In this document: piece after piece, positions 35,729 through 47,361 of the stretch
Numbering within the stretch: position 1 is the stretch's first letter
Layout: each line of letters starts with the position of its first letter
Assembly (NCBI GenBank): GCA_025716815.1
Contig: JAIXMN010000003.1
Span: 62,001 to 126,000, forward strand
Source: Dichotomocladium elegans
Lineage: Eukaryota > Mucoromycota > Mucoromycetes > Mucorales > Lichtheimiaceae
Direction of reading: 5' to 3'
DNA length: 64,000 nucleotides
Notes under the pieces: model-generated
Told to the model about the DNA's origin: nothing
The model's database searches: none
Seen by the model: the letters and a program-made list of their open reading frames with translations, nothing else
Translations under genes and position numbers: made by a program

Positions 35729-35901
35729 CAGTCGCCGCCCGTTATAGTGATACCTTCGGTTCCAGGAAATCACATCACTATAGCGAATTATCACTATAAC
35801 GAATTGGAATAAGCCCTACCTGGCAATTTTGTTTTTTCATAAAGTGTATCGCTATAACGAATTATCATTATAACGAATATCACTATAACGGGCGGCCACT
35901 G
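35729..35901. mobile_element. 173-bp MITE with terminal inverted repeats and TA target site (pogo/Tc1-mariner type)
   Basis: The left end is CAGTCGCCGCCCGTTATAGT and the right end, read on the minus strand, is CAGTGGCCGCCCGTTATAGT. The repeats extend to 24 bp with one mismatch at position 5. The element is flanked on both sides by TA (35727-35728 and 35902-35903), the duplication expected for the Tc1/mariner/pogo superfamily. Inside are several copies of CACTATAACGAATT-like iterons on both strands. There is no room for a transposase, so it is non-autonomous. Confidence 0.93.
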
Positions 35902-36047
35902 TATAATCAAACCCAATCTGACATAAAAGGGAAGTGATCATTGCCAAACTGCAAATTGCGTTAACGTAGCTGTTTTTTAAATTGCTAATTGCTTTATTGA
36001 TTGGGAATATCTGTATCGCTTGATGATTGCAAACAGAGGTGTCAATT

Positions 36048-37756
36048 TTACCAGCCTTGCCAGCCTTCAAGGGAAGACTCAAAGAGCTCGTCCTCCCCGC
36101 CCTCAACGATCTTGCAGATTGGGGTAAATTGCGATCGGCCGTTCTCCTTTACATAGTTCTGCGCGTATTCGAGACCCGCACGAGTTTCGCGTCTCCCAGC
36201 ATCGCGGCCGATCCAGGTATAAACTTGATGACCGACATCAAAGATGTAAACATATTTGGTATCAAACATATCCTTGGTAATCTTATCCTCGGCAACAAGC
36301 TCGAACTTGAGTTTGAGACCGAGAGTGGCGTGCGACTTGCGTAGACGGTAGAGCTTCTTGGTCAGTAGCTTCTCTTCTTCGACCTCAGCAGCGATTTGCG
36401 CGTCTTCCTCGTCTTCCTCGTCGGCCACATCACCTTCATCGCCTAGCGCATCCCAGAATTCGCGTGCGCTACCTGAGTCTTGTTCTGCAAAATGTGATAT
36501 ATATTTTTCCCGTCCTCCATTGGTCAATTTCATGTTTTGCTTGCCCATGTCTTCGTCAGCACGCTTTCCCTACCGATAACAACCATCTCGCCTCTGCCGT
36601 CACGCTCGCTTACAAGCTGAGATATAAACTCAGCTGCTTTAGCCTTCTCGATGCCACGAGCTTCTCTGCCCTGCCACTGGTATAGGATATCACCCGTGTC
36701 CAGAATAAACACCGCCTTAGAACGGAGGCTTTCATGGCTCAAGGGGACCTCGGAAATGACGACCGCGTTGCGAGTACGGGTGCCCTCAAGAGCATCAGGG
36801 CGATGAACGAGAAGCAGGCGCTTATGGAACTCCTCCTCTTCTACATGGTTGAATCCGCTCGCGAAACCGCCTTGCAGGTACTGCAGTGTACGGAAATGGC
36901 TCTTGAACAGACGTGATTCGCGCCGCTGGATTTCTCTGTGCTGGGTAGCAAGGCCATCAAGGACTAGAAGAGACGAGAACAGCAAGAAAATGTGGGATCG
37001 CAATCAGTATACACACATGCATATGGTAATGAAGGGGGAGTGAGCATGTTAGGTCCAACAAGTTTCCACATACAATCATCAAGCTCAACTGTTTTGTAAG
37101 CGGCTGTGCCGGCTTCATCCTGGAGCATGCGGCGTTATATCAGCTGATCATTGGCCAGTTGCTTCTCACACGGTCATAATGAGCCCCTACCTGTGTGGTT
37201 TCCAGTCCCAGCCAAAAGTGAATATGGTGGATGAGGGCTTCCGAGTCTTCTTTGAGTATAGTCTTGTATACGCAGAAATTAGGAATACACTGTCAATCTC
37301 CTCTCTGGTTCTTTTCCACATGATCCACTACGACTGCTGCTGTTGCAGCAGACGCAGCAGATGCCGCTCATATTATCATTTATCGGCGGTAATATCTCGC
37401 ATACCTTGAGAATGACATAGCTGTCACCCTGGTAGAACTGACCAAAGTACTTTTCCGGAACAGCGACGAGCTCAAAGTTTTGGACACGCCAGACCCAAAG
37501 ACCGCTAACAGAAGCATTAATATATGAACTTGATGTCGGTGTCACTCTTAGTCTGTACACATTTACTTACGGCTCTTTGCCAACGACAGAGCCTTCATAG
37601 TTCCATGCTTGTTCGAGCGCGCCTTCCTCTTTTCGGTGCTTTTTCTCGAGCTCGGAGCCGAAGTTGGCCAGGTTGGTCTCGTCAAGACCTATTGAGTGAA
37701 GCGAGCGTTATTTTTTTTTCTCAAATAGCAAAACAAGTACTTAATACTCGCGCCAT
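36048..37756 (-). CDS. Gelsolin-repeat actin-binding protein (severin/fragmin-like), 392 aa
   Basis: Seven exons (37756..37741, 37688..37571, 37504..37405, 37262..37191, 37119..37074, 36963..36574, 36484..36048) close in phase. The first is a 16-nt micro-exon giving MARVLS. Three gelsolin-like repeats are visible. Repeat 1 has PGLWVWRVQNFELVAVPEKYFGQFYQGDSYVIL and [27 protein letters not shown]. Repeat 2 has KAVFILDTGDILYQWQGREARGIEKAKA. Repeat 3 has YVYIFDVGHQVYTWIGRDAGRRE. An acidic linker (DEEDEED) precedes repeat 3. Three repeats match severin/fragmin, which cut and cap actin filaments under Ca2+ control (family knowledge). The intron 36573..36485 removes a frame break and joins EMVVI to EQDSGSAREFW. 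The gene is divergent from the SRA gene. Confidence 0.92.
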
Positions 37757-37984
37757 GTGGAATTACGAAGCATGTTGAAGGTGAATGTAAAGAAGAAGAA
37801 AAAGGAGATACTGAACTCGGAACGGATAAACGCCTACTAGGCCATTAAAAGGCAGATTTCGTGTCACAAAGGTACGGTGCATGAACCAAAAAAGGCAACC
37901 ATTTCTCCAGTGCTAAAATCTGGGTTCGTTTTCTTGAGGTCTTCCGCCTGCTCTCCTCCCAAAAGTGGGGAAAAAAGAAAGGTT
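37757..37984. promoter_or_regulatory. Probable shared divergent promoter (gelsolin / SRA protein)
   Basis: Only 228 bp separate the two proposed start codons of the gelsolin (minus) and SRA (plus) genes, so both promoters must lie here or overlap the 5' ends. I see no clear TATA box. The assignment rests on gene geometry and on the tentative SRA start. Confidence 0.4.
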
Positions 37985-39559
37985 ATGAGCGAAGGTGGGC
38001 CATTGCAAAAATAGCATTGGCTAACTGTTCATAGTATCTAATGAAAGCCATCATTTATAGAGAATGAGATCGAAAAGCATTCCTTTGCTCCGGCTCACGC
38101 CGCGCAAGCTGGTGCTGTGCTAAAGGGCGATCAGTGCATACTGATCTCGCCCTCGGGACGGTTTTCTCGCAAAATAGACTTGAACACTGTTTTTCCGAGC
38201 CGCGAAGCCTCTAGCCCGGGTCTGTTTCAAAGAGATCGCAGAGGCAAAATTCCTTCTATCCCTACTGGCTTCCGTACGGATTCGCGTAAGCTAATGTCGG
38301 CTGTGGGCATTCACAGGTGTTTTTTAAAAACAATTTTTAGTTGCATGATTTGATCGCACTGACGGTGATCATATTGTAAAACAGAGCCCATCAGGCGGGC
38401 ATTTGCGGCTCGCAGCAGGCAGGCATTGTGTTTAGCATTGCCATGTCTGGTGAATACACGGATAACAAGGATCTTGGAGAAATGATCACGTATACTGGCA
38501 GCGGCGGAAAAGAAGGCCAGAAAGGGCCGCATACCCATGATCAGACTTTGGAAGGACGAAATCTTCTCTTAGCAAAGTGCTGTCCTGTGCCCGTCAACAG
38601 CCAGATCGGTGGCGATGCGGGTGATAATTGGAGACGTGGGGTCCCTATTCGTGTCGTGCGCGGTGCAAAGATGAGGCTCCTTTCTGATAAGAGCTTTGGG
38701 CCAGCCGAGGGATATCGATACGACGGTATCTACAAAATACAGATGTACTGGCCTACCAGGGGAAAGGACGGACACAAGGTTTGGCAATTCAGGCTCCAGC
38801 GAGACGACCGCTCGCCGGCTCCGTGGACACCTGAAGATAAGTCCCTCGAAAGATGCGTGATTTTTTTATTATGTGCATGGCAACTTATCAGACTCAACCA
38901 CTTTACGTCAAGCATGGACTGCTCGCCATTGCCGAGTGTTTCGTGACCAACACAACGAAAAGCGCATCTGGTATTGGTCAAATGCCAGAAGAATCATTGA
39001 GGCCCTGCATCCCGATCCGGCTTATGGTACTCCGCAGGGGCATTCTGAATACACCGAGGCAATGCGTAAAATAGATCAAGAGGAAACTATCGGTTCAGAC
39101 ATTGAATCGTTGACGACTGAGGCCAAACGAGCCGTCTATGTCCCTGATGGCAACCGCGTTTACGAGACTATTCTTGGTGATAGCATCAACCGAAGAATTT
39201 GGCGACGACTGCTGAACTACGAGTATCAAGTCTCTACCGGAATTCACGATTACATGTCATTCATAGAGGTGGCGCTTACCCAACCAGAGTTCATGTGCTT
39301 ATTATGCAACCGAAGCAATCGCAGGCGGGCAACCAAAAGATATCGCGATGATCTGACCGTTCCGCTCGTTCGATTTGCATCCTTACACTGTTTACGTTGC
39401 GATTATAACGTGTGTCTACAATGTGTAGAACCTTTTTATTCTTCAGGCGTGAAAAGCTGCCCAAATTGCCTTGCTGAAGGAGCTTTCGAACGCAACAAGA
39501 CCCTTTTAAGAGTATATCAGGCAATGGAAATCGAAGGATCTTTGCGAAAACAACGATAA
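37985..39559 (+). CDS. SRA-YDG domain protein with C-terminal zinc cluster (UHRF1-like)
   Basis: The proposed exons are 37985..37994 (tentative, GTGGGC donor), 38061..38316 and 38385..39559. The SRA domain starts GKIPSIPTGFR, then SAVGIHRAHQAGICGSQQAG across the second intron. It continues with AMSGEYTDNKDLGEMITYTGSGG, DQTLEGRNLLLAKCC, PAEGYRYDGIYKIQMYWP and VWQFRLQRDDRSPAPW. SRA domains flip out and read methylated or hydroxymethylated cytosine (family knowledge). The C-terminal part at about 39296-39470 carries Cys pairs CLLC, HCLRC, VCLQC and CPNC in a RING-like order. Between the two parts the frame changes by one at GTGATTTTTTTATT (38857-38872). This is either an indel in the T7 run or an intron of only about 35 nt, and I cannot resolve it. 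The first exon is the weakest part of the model. Confidence 0.83.
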
Positions 39560-39961
39560 CTCTTTCGTCACTCACATGCGCTGCTCCAGCTCTTCTACGT
39601 ACTATGAGGAGAGGTAAATTTATTATATTTTTAAAATGATTGGAGGAGGGAGGGATAGGGCAAAAGATACTTGTGTTGAGAGGTGGGGTGTCTTTTATCA
39701 GTCCTAGTTCTATGTAGTCTGGATAAAATGTTGAATTGGTTAACCACCTGTTATATCTGGATAGCCGCTGTGGAATATAGCGGCTATCAATCGCCAGTTC
39801 CCGATGCAGACGCTGACTAATGCCTAATAGTAAGCACGATAAAGCAGCTAAGCTGATGGCATAAAGAGCAAGAAATTTATCTCACACATTGTTGTTTGTT
39901 TATTTCTAAGATGAGCATATGGAGGATGGAAGACGGACAATACCAAATGGTGGGGATATAC
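39560..39961. other. Convergent intergenic region
   Basis: These 402 bp separate the convergent stop codons of the SRA and D-amino-acid oxidase genes. AT-rich, with a small GGATAGCCGCTGTGGAATATAGCGGCTATC palindrome-like stretch around 39759-39788 (arms GATAGCCGCT / AGCGGCTATC). I see no coding sequence. Confidence 0.5.
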
Positions 39962-41549
39962 TTAGAGCTTTGCTTGCAAAGTAAGACCTCTTTCCACCAG
40001 ATTCGCAGTATATTGAGCAGCTCCGACGCTAGATTGATAACCGAAACCTGCAAATAGCGTCAAGATATTGAGAGTACTCAATCCATTACCGCAATACCCA
40101 TACCTCCGTGACCATATGCGTGCGTAACCAAAATCCTACTACCGTCAGCTTTGCCTATAATTGTGGCAGGGTTAGTCCAATTTATTCAGGGGACATACTG
40201 TTATTTTTTCGCTGAATTTAAAAATTCCCAATGTGCTTACTAAAGTATTCATTTTCGATGCGAGGACCATCGATCCGAGAGGGGCGAAGACCCACGCCGC
40301 TTCGCACAATCTCAGGTTGGGCTATAGACCTCAAAGTGGAGCAGATGCTTCTCGTACGCTCCCAAATAGATCGGATCGTTTCTTCTTCAGGGTTCGGGTT
40401 GCTTATTGCAAGGAACGTGATTAGCCAGATTGCCTCTCCCCCGTGCATGTTATATTTTCTCACTAGTCGTTTTTGTTCGCGGTGCCACCAAGCACGACTG
40501 TTCCGTCCGAGCGTGGGATTACATAGGTAATGTGGTCTTTGGCTGTGTGAAAGACACTTGTAAGGTTGAAAGCTTGTTACGCACATTATGACACTAATCC
40601 ATACCGAGAAAAGTAATTGTTTCCTTAATCTGTGGTGCGTAGACAATGAGCGTTTGGCCCCGCGTAGGGTAAACCTTAGTGTCGTTCACACCCCCAAGGT
40701 ACCGTGCGCCTAGGCCTGTGCAATTCACCACTGCATCCACAGGAGCATGGCCCAATTCAAAGGCATCCTGAATATGGCTCAGTGTCTTACGTATAATTTT
40801 ACCGCCGTTTGACTCGAACTGATGTCTTAACCAGGCCAAATAATGTGGTGCATTGAAAACCACTTTATGTGTGGTTCGAGACGTTATCACGACGGTGCTC
40901 CTGTTTTATCGAATAGCATGCAGCTGAACCAACCTGTTGTGTACTGGTGCCCCACTTGTGCACCGGCGGGCAACTTCTCGCGCGGAACAAACTTGAACTA
41001 TTGAGCAAATAGGGCCTCAGGAGGTCAGTACTACCTGCTCATTTCTCCCCTTGCCAACTTACATCCCCAACCAACTCGCGGAACCATGGCTCGGTGGTCT
41101 CCGGAGTTAGTTCATCATAATAATCCGTGCTCGGGATAATCATCAGGCCCGCTTCCTTCGGATGGGTTTTAGCAAGTTCCATAAACTTCCGGTAGGTGAC
41201 AGCATCAAATTCTGAGAGGGAGAATGCTATCAATAAATAGACAAATGAAATCATTACAGACATCGTACCTTGCAGGAGCTTGTTTGAGTTAGGTGCCATG
41301 GTTCGCCAATGAGCTCCTTTTTTTAGGGTGTATAAAAACCGTTTACGAAAGCTTCATTCAGACACAAAGAATGTTGAGACCCAACAACTCAATTGCTTCC
41401 ATACCTGCCCAAGGTGAGGTGTACTCAATGTGCATGTCTCCTGGTAGCCATTTGGCAAGGATTGTCACACGGTAGCCTTTCTTAAGCAGTTCCAGTGCTG
41501 TCGAGATACCCACCACTCCGGCTCCAACTACTACAATGTGTTTCGCCAT
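39962..41549 (-). CDS. D-amino-acid / D-aspartate oxidase (FAD enzyme) with peroxisomal C-terminus
   Basis: Nine exons (41549..41405, 41313..41269, 41211..41063, 40997..40934, 40862..40605, 40542..40464, 40401..40241, 40154..40104, 40047..39962) all close in phase and give 345 aa, the normal family length. The FAD-binding VVGAGVVGISTALELL opens the protein. SPWAGAHWRTMA, VVNCTGLGARYLGG, YPTRGQTLIVYAP, ITYVIPRSDGTVVLGGTA and the ending VTHAYGHGGFGYQSSVGAA are the classic D-amino-acid oxidase signatures, including the catalytic-region Arg and Tyr context. The last three residues, AKL, form a type 1 peroxisomal signal. The enzyme oxidises D-amino acids to 2-oxo acids with H2O2. Whether it prefers acidic or neutral D-amino acids is not clear. 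The Met at 41549 is chosen because it directly precedes the FAD strand. Confidence 0.93.
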
Positions 41550-42896
41550 TGCGCAAAGAAATGGAATCACAACCTTCTCGAAAAAGTTGGCATTATATAT
41601 ATCATTCTGGGCTTTATTGCGTTCCACCAGCGTGCCTCATTTAGTAAAGATAGTCTGGATTTTTGAGGAACGCTCCGCTTATCAGTCGATTATTAGACAG
41701 ATTCAGTCACTTCCCTGTCAATGCTGCCCTGCGAGTACCTTGCATATGCAGTGACACTTCCCATGTGAAAGCACAGAAACATTCTTGCTGAAGTCGGTAA
41801 GAAGCAACATAGTATTTGATCACAATATTGCAAGGCTGATATTCCATACTACGGGAGAGAGAGTTAATTCCAGCCTCATGTTTCATAACTTGCACTTTCT
41901 ATGGAAAAATATTCCGTATCCATGGAAAGGAATCGACTTGGGCGTTTAGGGATTCAATGTGACACCCTGGTAAAAAAAAACCTTATTTACTTGGATGATA
42001 CCTAACGTCTCCAGTCAGCACTTTACCATCCTTTGGTCATTTTGTTATCAGTAAATATGCCATTCCCTCGTCAGCCATTGACGTCTGTTATTAGCAGTCC
42101 TCCTTCACCTCTGCCTATCAACCCACCGGGTCCCAGACCGCAGCCATCTCTACTTAACCCTATATCACCACCCTCTCCGCGCCCATGCTGTCGAATTGTT
42201 CGGAACGGCGTTGCTCTGCATCCTCCTAGAAATCCTAACTAAAGCTAGCAAAATATTCAAGATCGTTGGAAACTATCTAATAACATTTGCAAACCTATCA
42301 TCATACATGATGCATAGTAAAATCGCACGGGTCGCTTAATCCCTTTACTACCAGAGACATAGATCAATCACTTGGAACAGTCATCAAACTAAACGGATGG
42401 TAAAGCAATGATGGATCGCGACATAGACATGCGCCAATGATTTACATCATTGTCCTCTAACGGTGGCGGGCTACCTCATTGAAGCACTAAGATTTAAACA
42501 AGATCATTAGCTTGTTTTAATCAACTTCATGTAGACGGGTGATGGCGCCATTGTTGCTTGATGTAGCCTCTGAATCATTGGATTAGACAAATCATTTTAT
42601 TGCATAGATGAATCCAAAATCGCGTGCTCCAGGAAATGCGAACAAACCGCCCCCGGGAGGGTTATGCCGATCGGAAAGTTGTAGTCTGTCGACGGTGAAA
42701 AGAGGAAAACATGGTCTGGAGATATTGACACCAAACGTGGCCGGCAACTGTGCAATTAAAATCAACACATAGAGTATGTTATATATTAGGTTCAGAGCAG
42801 TATAGATGTATTATATAATGATATCATCGGATGACGGGATGTTGCATCAAATCAATCATCTAATCTGTGTAGGTGTTTCACAACTTTATGCTGGCC
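41550..42896. other. Gene-free spacer
   Basis: AT-rich. A 70-codon Pro-rich frame at 42033-42242 has no homologue I recognise and no Kozak or intron support. No repeats are obvious. Confidence 0.45.
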
Positions 42897-44425
42897 TCAG
42901 GAATCATTCAACAAAGGCTTCTGACCAATAACACGCGTAAATGATATGGTCCATTCGCTCTTTCTGCTGTCTTCACCGATACCGTCGATAAACTTCTCAA
43001 ACGCACCCGGTTCCTCGAATTCGGGATGGAATTTGGTGAAAGCAGCTCTTACAGCACTGAATCCTTCCTTGAAATTCTCCCTACACGTGCATTCGAGGTA
43101 CTAATCAGCACGGTACATTAATCCCATGCTGTTATCGTGTTACCAGAATAGTTGGCCCATTTTGCCACTATGGTTGATAGGTGCGTCGACTTGCCGCTTT
43201 TGAATATTTATGAGACCAGCCTCAGAGACTAAATTGGGGAGGCTAGATTCAATATCAAGATCCAAGCCAGCTGCCGTCATTACTTTTCGACCTGTTGTTT
43301 TCAAGTGAGAAAATCACCTTCATTAATTCGAACGTTGCTCATTGATCCTCACCTAAATCAACTACGAGTTCAATGTTAGGACCCGTCTTCGGCGAATAGA
43401 AGTACGAATACTACACATTATACGTCATTTTTTTTGCAGGATTTAAGAACAAGAACCTTGTGTTGAGGTGAAAACAAAATTGTGCCGTCTGGTTTACCTC
43501 TGTAAGCTCGAGCCATCCACCCGGCTTTAGAGTCTTTGTGAGGTTCTTGAGCAACTAAAGCAGATCAACACACAATATATTAGCGAGAATAGAGGTTACC
43601 AGCTCTAAAGAGCATGTGATGGCTTTTCAGATGCAAAGCAATCATCCAATCAGCTTCCTGTCTTTGCAGATGCTTACTTTGGGCCAATCAGCCTGCTTAA
43701 TGCCAAGAACAACAAGTCGCTCGTGGATGTATCCAAAGAAGTTTTCTTCAAATGGAGGCTCTTCGAGAATATTATGGACAAGAAATTTGCAATTTCCTGG
43801 CTTGATCTGTTCTGGAAAACGGGGAGAAATATCGGTGCCATAAAACGTGGAATTTGGGAACGCGTTTGCCATCTCGAGTGTCCATGTTGCAGGACCTATG
43901 TATCGCCAAACAATGAGCTTTGTTATCACTGCTTCCCCTCCCCATTTTCTAGAGAATCACTACATACCGCATGCAGAATCGAGGACATTCGTGCCTTCTT
44001 CCAGTTCCTTTTCAATGGGAGCATCAAAATTTGAACCAAACGCCAGCTTGACGGCCCAGTGCTGTAGGTGTAAACGATCATCCTCTAGATAGGAATCATG
44101 ATGTTGGCGATAGTATCCACGCGGACACTTCATTAGAAATGCTTTCGGGCCATTCTCCTTACTAACCTTCTTCATCATTAGGAAGAACATACGCAATTTT
44201 TTCACTGTCGTGGAATCGCCGACCACCTTCATGGCGCTGGTGGGATGTGTTCGAGGAAGTAGACGTGGTGATAAGGGTTGGACTGGTCGGAGACGTATTA
44301 GAGTGGTCGCTCATGACTGACGTGTTGTGGAAGGGAAAGTGAGCTGTATTCTTTTTAGAGCTGTTCCCTTTATTGCTTTTGGACGATCGCCTGTTAAAAA
44401 AGCGAAGAAAACCGAAAAAGCTCAT
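42897..44425 (-). CDS. Class I SAM-dependent methyltransferase, tandem paralogue 1
   Basis: Seven exons (44425..44167, 44084..43968, 43895..43678, 43554..43498, 43410..43353, 43291..43144, 43080..42897) close in phase and give 346 aa. A basic, Ser-rich N-terminus of about 80 residues (MSFFGFLRFFNRRSS) precedes the Rossmann methyltransferase domain. The domain shows VLDSACGPATWTLEMA in the place of motif I (the usual GxGxG reads DSACGPATW). FYGTDISPRFP has the acidic SAM-ribose residue. FLVHNILEEPPFEENFF and LKPGGWLELTE, the post-II motif, also fit. The fungal family includes LaeA-like and uncharacterised enzymes; no substrate can be read. The exon structure matches its neighbour at 45899-47361 exon for exon, with identical phases, so the two arose by duplication. 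Confidence 0.9.
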
Positions 44426-45898
44426 AAGAGTAATCGAGGAATTTGTGAAGAAGAGGTATACTTTATTTCCCAAAAAAATCTCGTGCAAAAGATATATAAT
44501 GTCGTACAAGGTTACAAGGATGTCACATAAAATTGCAATAAGCTAGTATTTGAACAGATTAAAAGATACTCGCACTGTCAGATTAAAACCCATCAACCAA
44601 AAAGCATTCATTGGCTCTCCTCTATAGCCTCTTATATCGTTACTCACCATGTTACCAGATGTGTGCACGCAGTAACCAGTGCGGAACACCTAACAAGGGA
44701 AAGGATGATCGGATACAGATGTGGCTGCTGGCGGAGCAAATAGTCCGCACCGCAATTAGCGCTGGACGGACGTGGGAAAGCAGACGAACAACACACACGG
44801 GGAGAAGCAATAGAAGAACACCGGTAGGGGGAACACAGAAAAAGAAAAACCCAGCACAAAGCGATCAACGAATGGGTGCACCGGAAGCTAGTAACCTGAT
44901 GTTCCTTTACACGACCTTGGATCCGGGTAAATTTGGTCAAACTAAAAATGAGCGAGCGTTCGATGCAAACAAAGCCATTGTCATATAGACTCATGTCGGG
45001 GAATGTGACGGAAGAAAGGGTGAGGATGGAATTCACGTTTAGTCGCTTTCCCATAAAGTATGAATTAAGGCAAAATACTAGGACAGCTAGCTATGAAAAT
45101 CAGTTGTTGTTCATCTTATGTTAGGGCCCTTTCATCAATCTGTATTGCGTCCCTCTTTGCCGTTCTACCGAACTACATTACAACACTCGTGTTTATGACA
45201 ATTGTCGAGGTTCGATGACTCTTTGAGCTGCTACATATTTTCCTCCTCGGCGGCCCTTTCTTATACCCTGCTGCTTATTTCTCTGACCTGGCCACATCAT
45301 ATGGTATAAAAAGACAGCAAATATCCGCCTAGCCATTGAGCACAATTCTTAAATGTGTATGGTATGGTGATTCCTCAGGTATCTCAAGCTCACGCGCCAC
45401 GCTACTGGCATAATTACACTATAAACGTTCCGTTTCCAAGTTAAGGTTGCAGGATTACAGAAGTAGAGCTGAGCTCCGGCGAATGTAGCGGAAGACATCG
45501 GTATATCGATAACATTAAGTGTTAGTCTATTAAAAGACAGTCCCAGCTTTATGAATGGTGTTTATTTTTATGAATGGCCTCTGGTATATTCATGTTTGTT
45601 AGCTGTGTCTGCTTCAGCCTTAATAAAAGCGAGATCACGTCCATCGGGTCTTCCTTTGCTCTCAAATTTAGATTGGCCCTCCTCTTTTCTTTTCACTGGG
45701 CCGATAGCTGCGGGGGTTCAATACGCGTTAATATTAGCCAAGTTATTCTGAACCATAATATGAAGTGTACACTCATACGGCTTTTGTGTGATTCCTTGGC
45801 GTAAGAAGTTGTATTGTGAAGTACAGAAGTGGGATACGTAATCGTGAATAAAAGCGGATCGTAGAAAACAGCACATAATAGGTATGCGATGGAGTTTA
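44426..45898. other. Spacer between the duplicated methyltransferases
   Basis: This 1.47-kb stretch is AT-rich. The frames at 44611-45054 are open on both strands but carry no domain. A 3'-flank and a promoter are expected here. Confidence 0.45.
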
Positions 45899-47361
45899 TT
45901 AAAGTGCCAGAGGCTTCTGAGCAATAGCACGCGTCCAGGGCATAGTCCATTTCTTAACTTTACTCTCCTCCCCAATATCTTCAATAAACTTGTCGAAAAC
46001 ACCAGGTTTTTCGAAATCAGGATGAAATTTGGTGAACATGTGCTTTGCAGACGTGAATGCCTCCTTGGAGTCTTGCCTGCACATGCATATAATGTATATA
46101 GAAATGGTTGGTCTCCAAAGTACGAGTATTTCATCCTGCTAACTTACCAGAATAGATTGCCCATTTTACCACCATGATTGATCGGTACGTCGACCGTGCG
46201 CACCTGAATGTTAGTGAACCCGGCTTCAGAAAGTAGCCTGGAAAGGTTTGACTGAATTTCAAGATCCAAGCCAGCCGCTGTCATGATCTTGCGACCTGAA
46301 GTATTTTTGCTTGCGTTAAAAATGTGTTGCGCGCGCATCCGCCGTTAATAAAATCTCCTCACTCAAATCAACCACAAGTTGTATGTTGGGACCAACGTTC
46401 TGAGACGTGAAGTACGAGAACTAAGCAAGATATGCAGCTAGAAAGGTCAGACATGTTCAAAAGGAACCAGTAGCCCTTGATTTACCTCTGTAAGTTCAAT
46501 CCAGCCTCCAGGTTTCAAAGTAAACTTTATGTTTTCGATGACCTATGGAAGATGAATACCCAAACATATCGTGGACACATGTGTTGTCCCGTTTAGCGCC
46601 ATATTTTCCATACTCGGTTGCAAGGACATTTACCTTGGGCCAATCGACTTTTTTGATTCCAAGGATGACAAGTCGTTGGAATGCATAATCAAAGTAGTTT
46701 TCCCCAAAGGGCGGTGTATCTACAATATTATGGGCGAGGAACTCGCAATTGCTCGGGAACTGGTTCGGGAACCGAGGTGAAATATCGGTGCCATAAAATT
46801 TAGAATTCGGGTACTTGTTCGCCATTTCCAGTGTCCATGCGCCAGGTCCTACAGCAATAAAGTCAGCATTGAGTTGTGCGATGGACCCTCTTCCTTTTGC
46901 GACATATACCGCATGCGGAGTCGAGGACATTTATGCCATCATTGAGGGCGTTTGTAACAGGAGCATCAAAGTTGGATCCAAAAGCCATTCGGACGGCCCA
47001 ATGCTGTAGGTACATACGGTCGTCGTCTATTTATGGTTATAATTTAAAGGTATCTTCAGATATGATCTAGGAGCTATCGTGAGAACACCACTGCCTCACC
47101 TTCAATATCATCTGGGAGTAAATAAGCGATATCTTCGTTATCATAGTATCGGCGACCATTTTCATAATGATGTTGTAATGGACTTGAGGATATTGATGTA
47201 ATTTGAGTATCGACGCCAGACTTTGATACAGATGCAACATCGCTGATGTTCGACGCGTCGTGTGTTGGAGACTGGGGTATTGTTGCGTCCAAATTGCTTT
47301 TCTTTTTGCTGTCTTTGTTAGACTTTCTGCTTAAGAATCGGAGAAAATCAAAGAAACGCAT
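45899..47361 (-). CDS. Class I SAM-dependent methyltransferase, tandem paralogue 2
   Basis: Seven exons (47361..47100, 47026..46910, 46848..46634, 46542..46486, 46420..46363, 46295..46148, 46076..45899) give 344 aa. Exons 2, 4, 5 and 6 have exactly the same lengths as in paralogue 1 (117, 57, 58 and 148 nt). The N-terminus MRFFDFLRFLSRKSNK again is basic. Motifs are VLDSACGPGAWTLEMA, FYGTDISPRFP, FLAHNIVDTPPFGENYFDYA and LKPGGWIELTE. The C-terminal SKVKKWTMPWTRAIAQKPL corresponds to SRKSEWTISFTRVIGQKPL in paralogue 1. The motif I segment PGAW here versus PATW next door shows some drift at the SAM site. Substrate unknown. Confidence 0.9.

Noticed and set aside
36485..36573. Apparent frameshift in the gelsolin gene near VVIGRE
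   Set aside because: A normal GT-AG intron (GTAGGG..TTTTGCAG) joins EMVVI to EQDSGSAREFW in phase and fits the family.
42033..42242. 70-codon Pro-rich ORF
   Set aside because: No domain, no splice support, and such low-complexity frames arise by chance.
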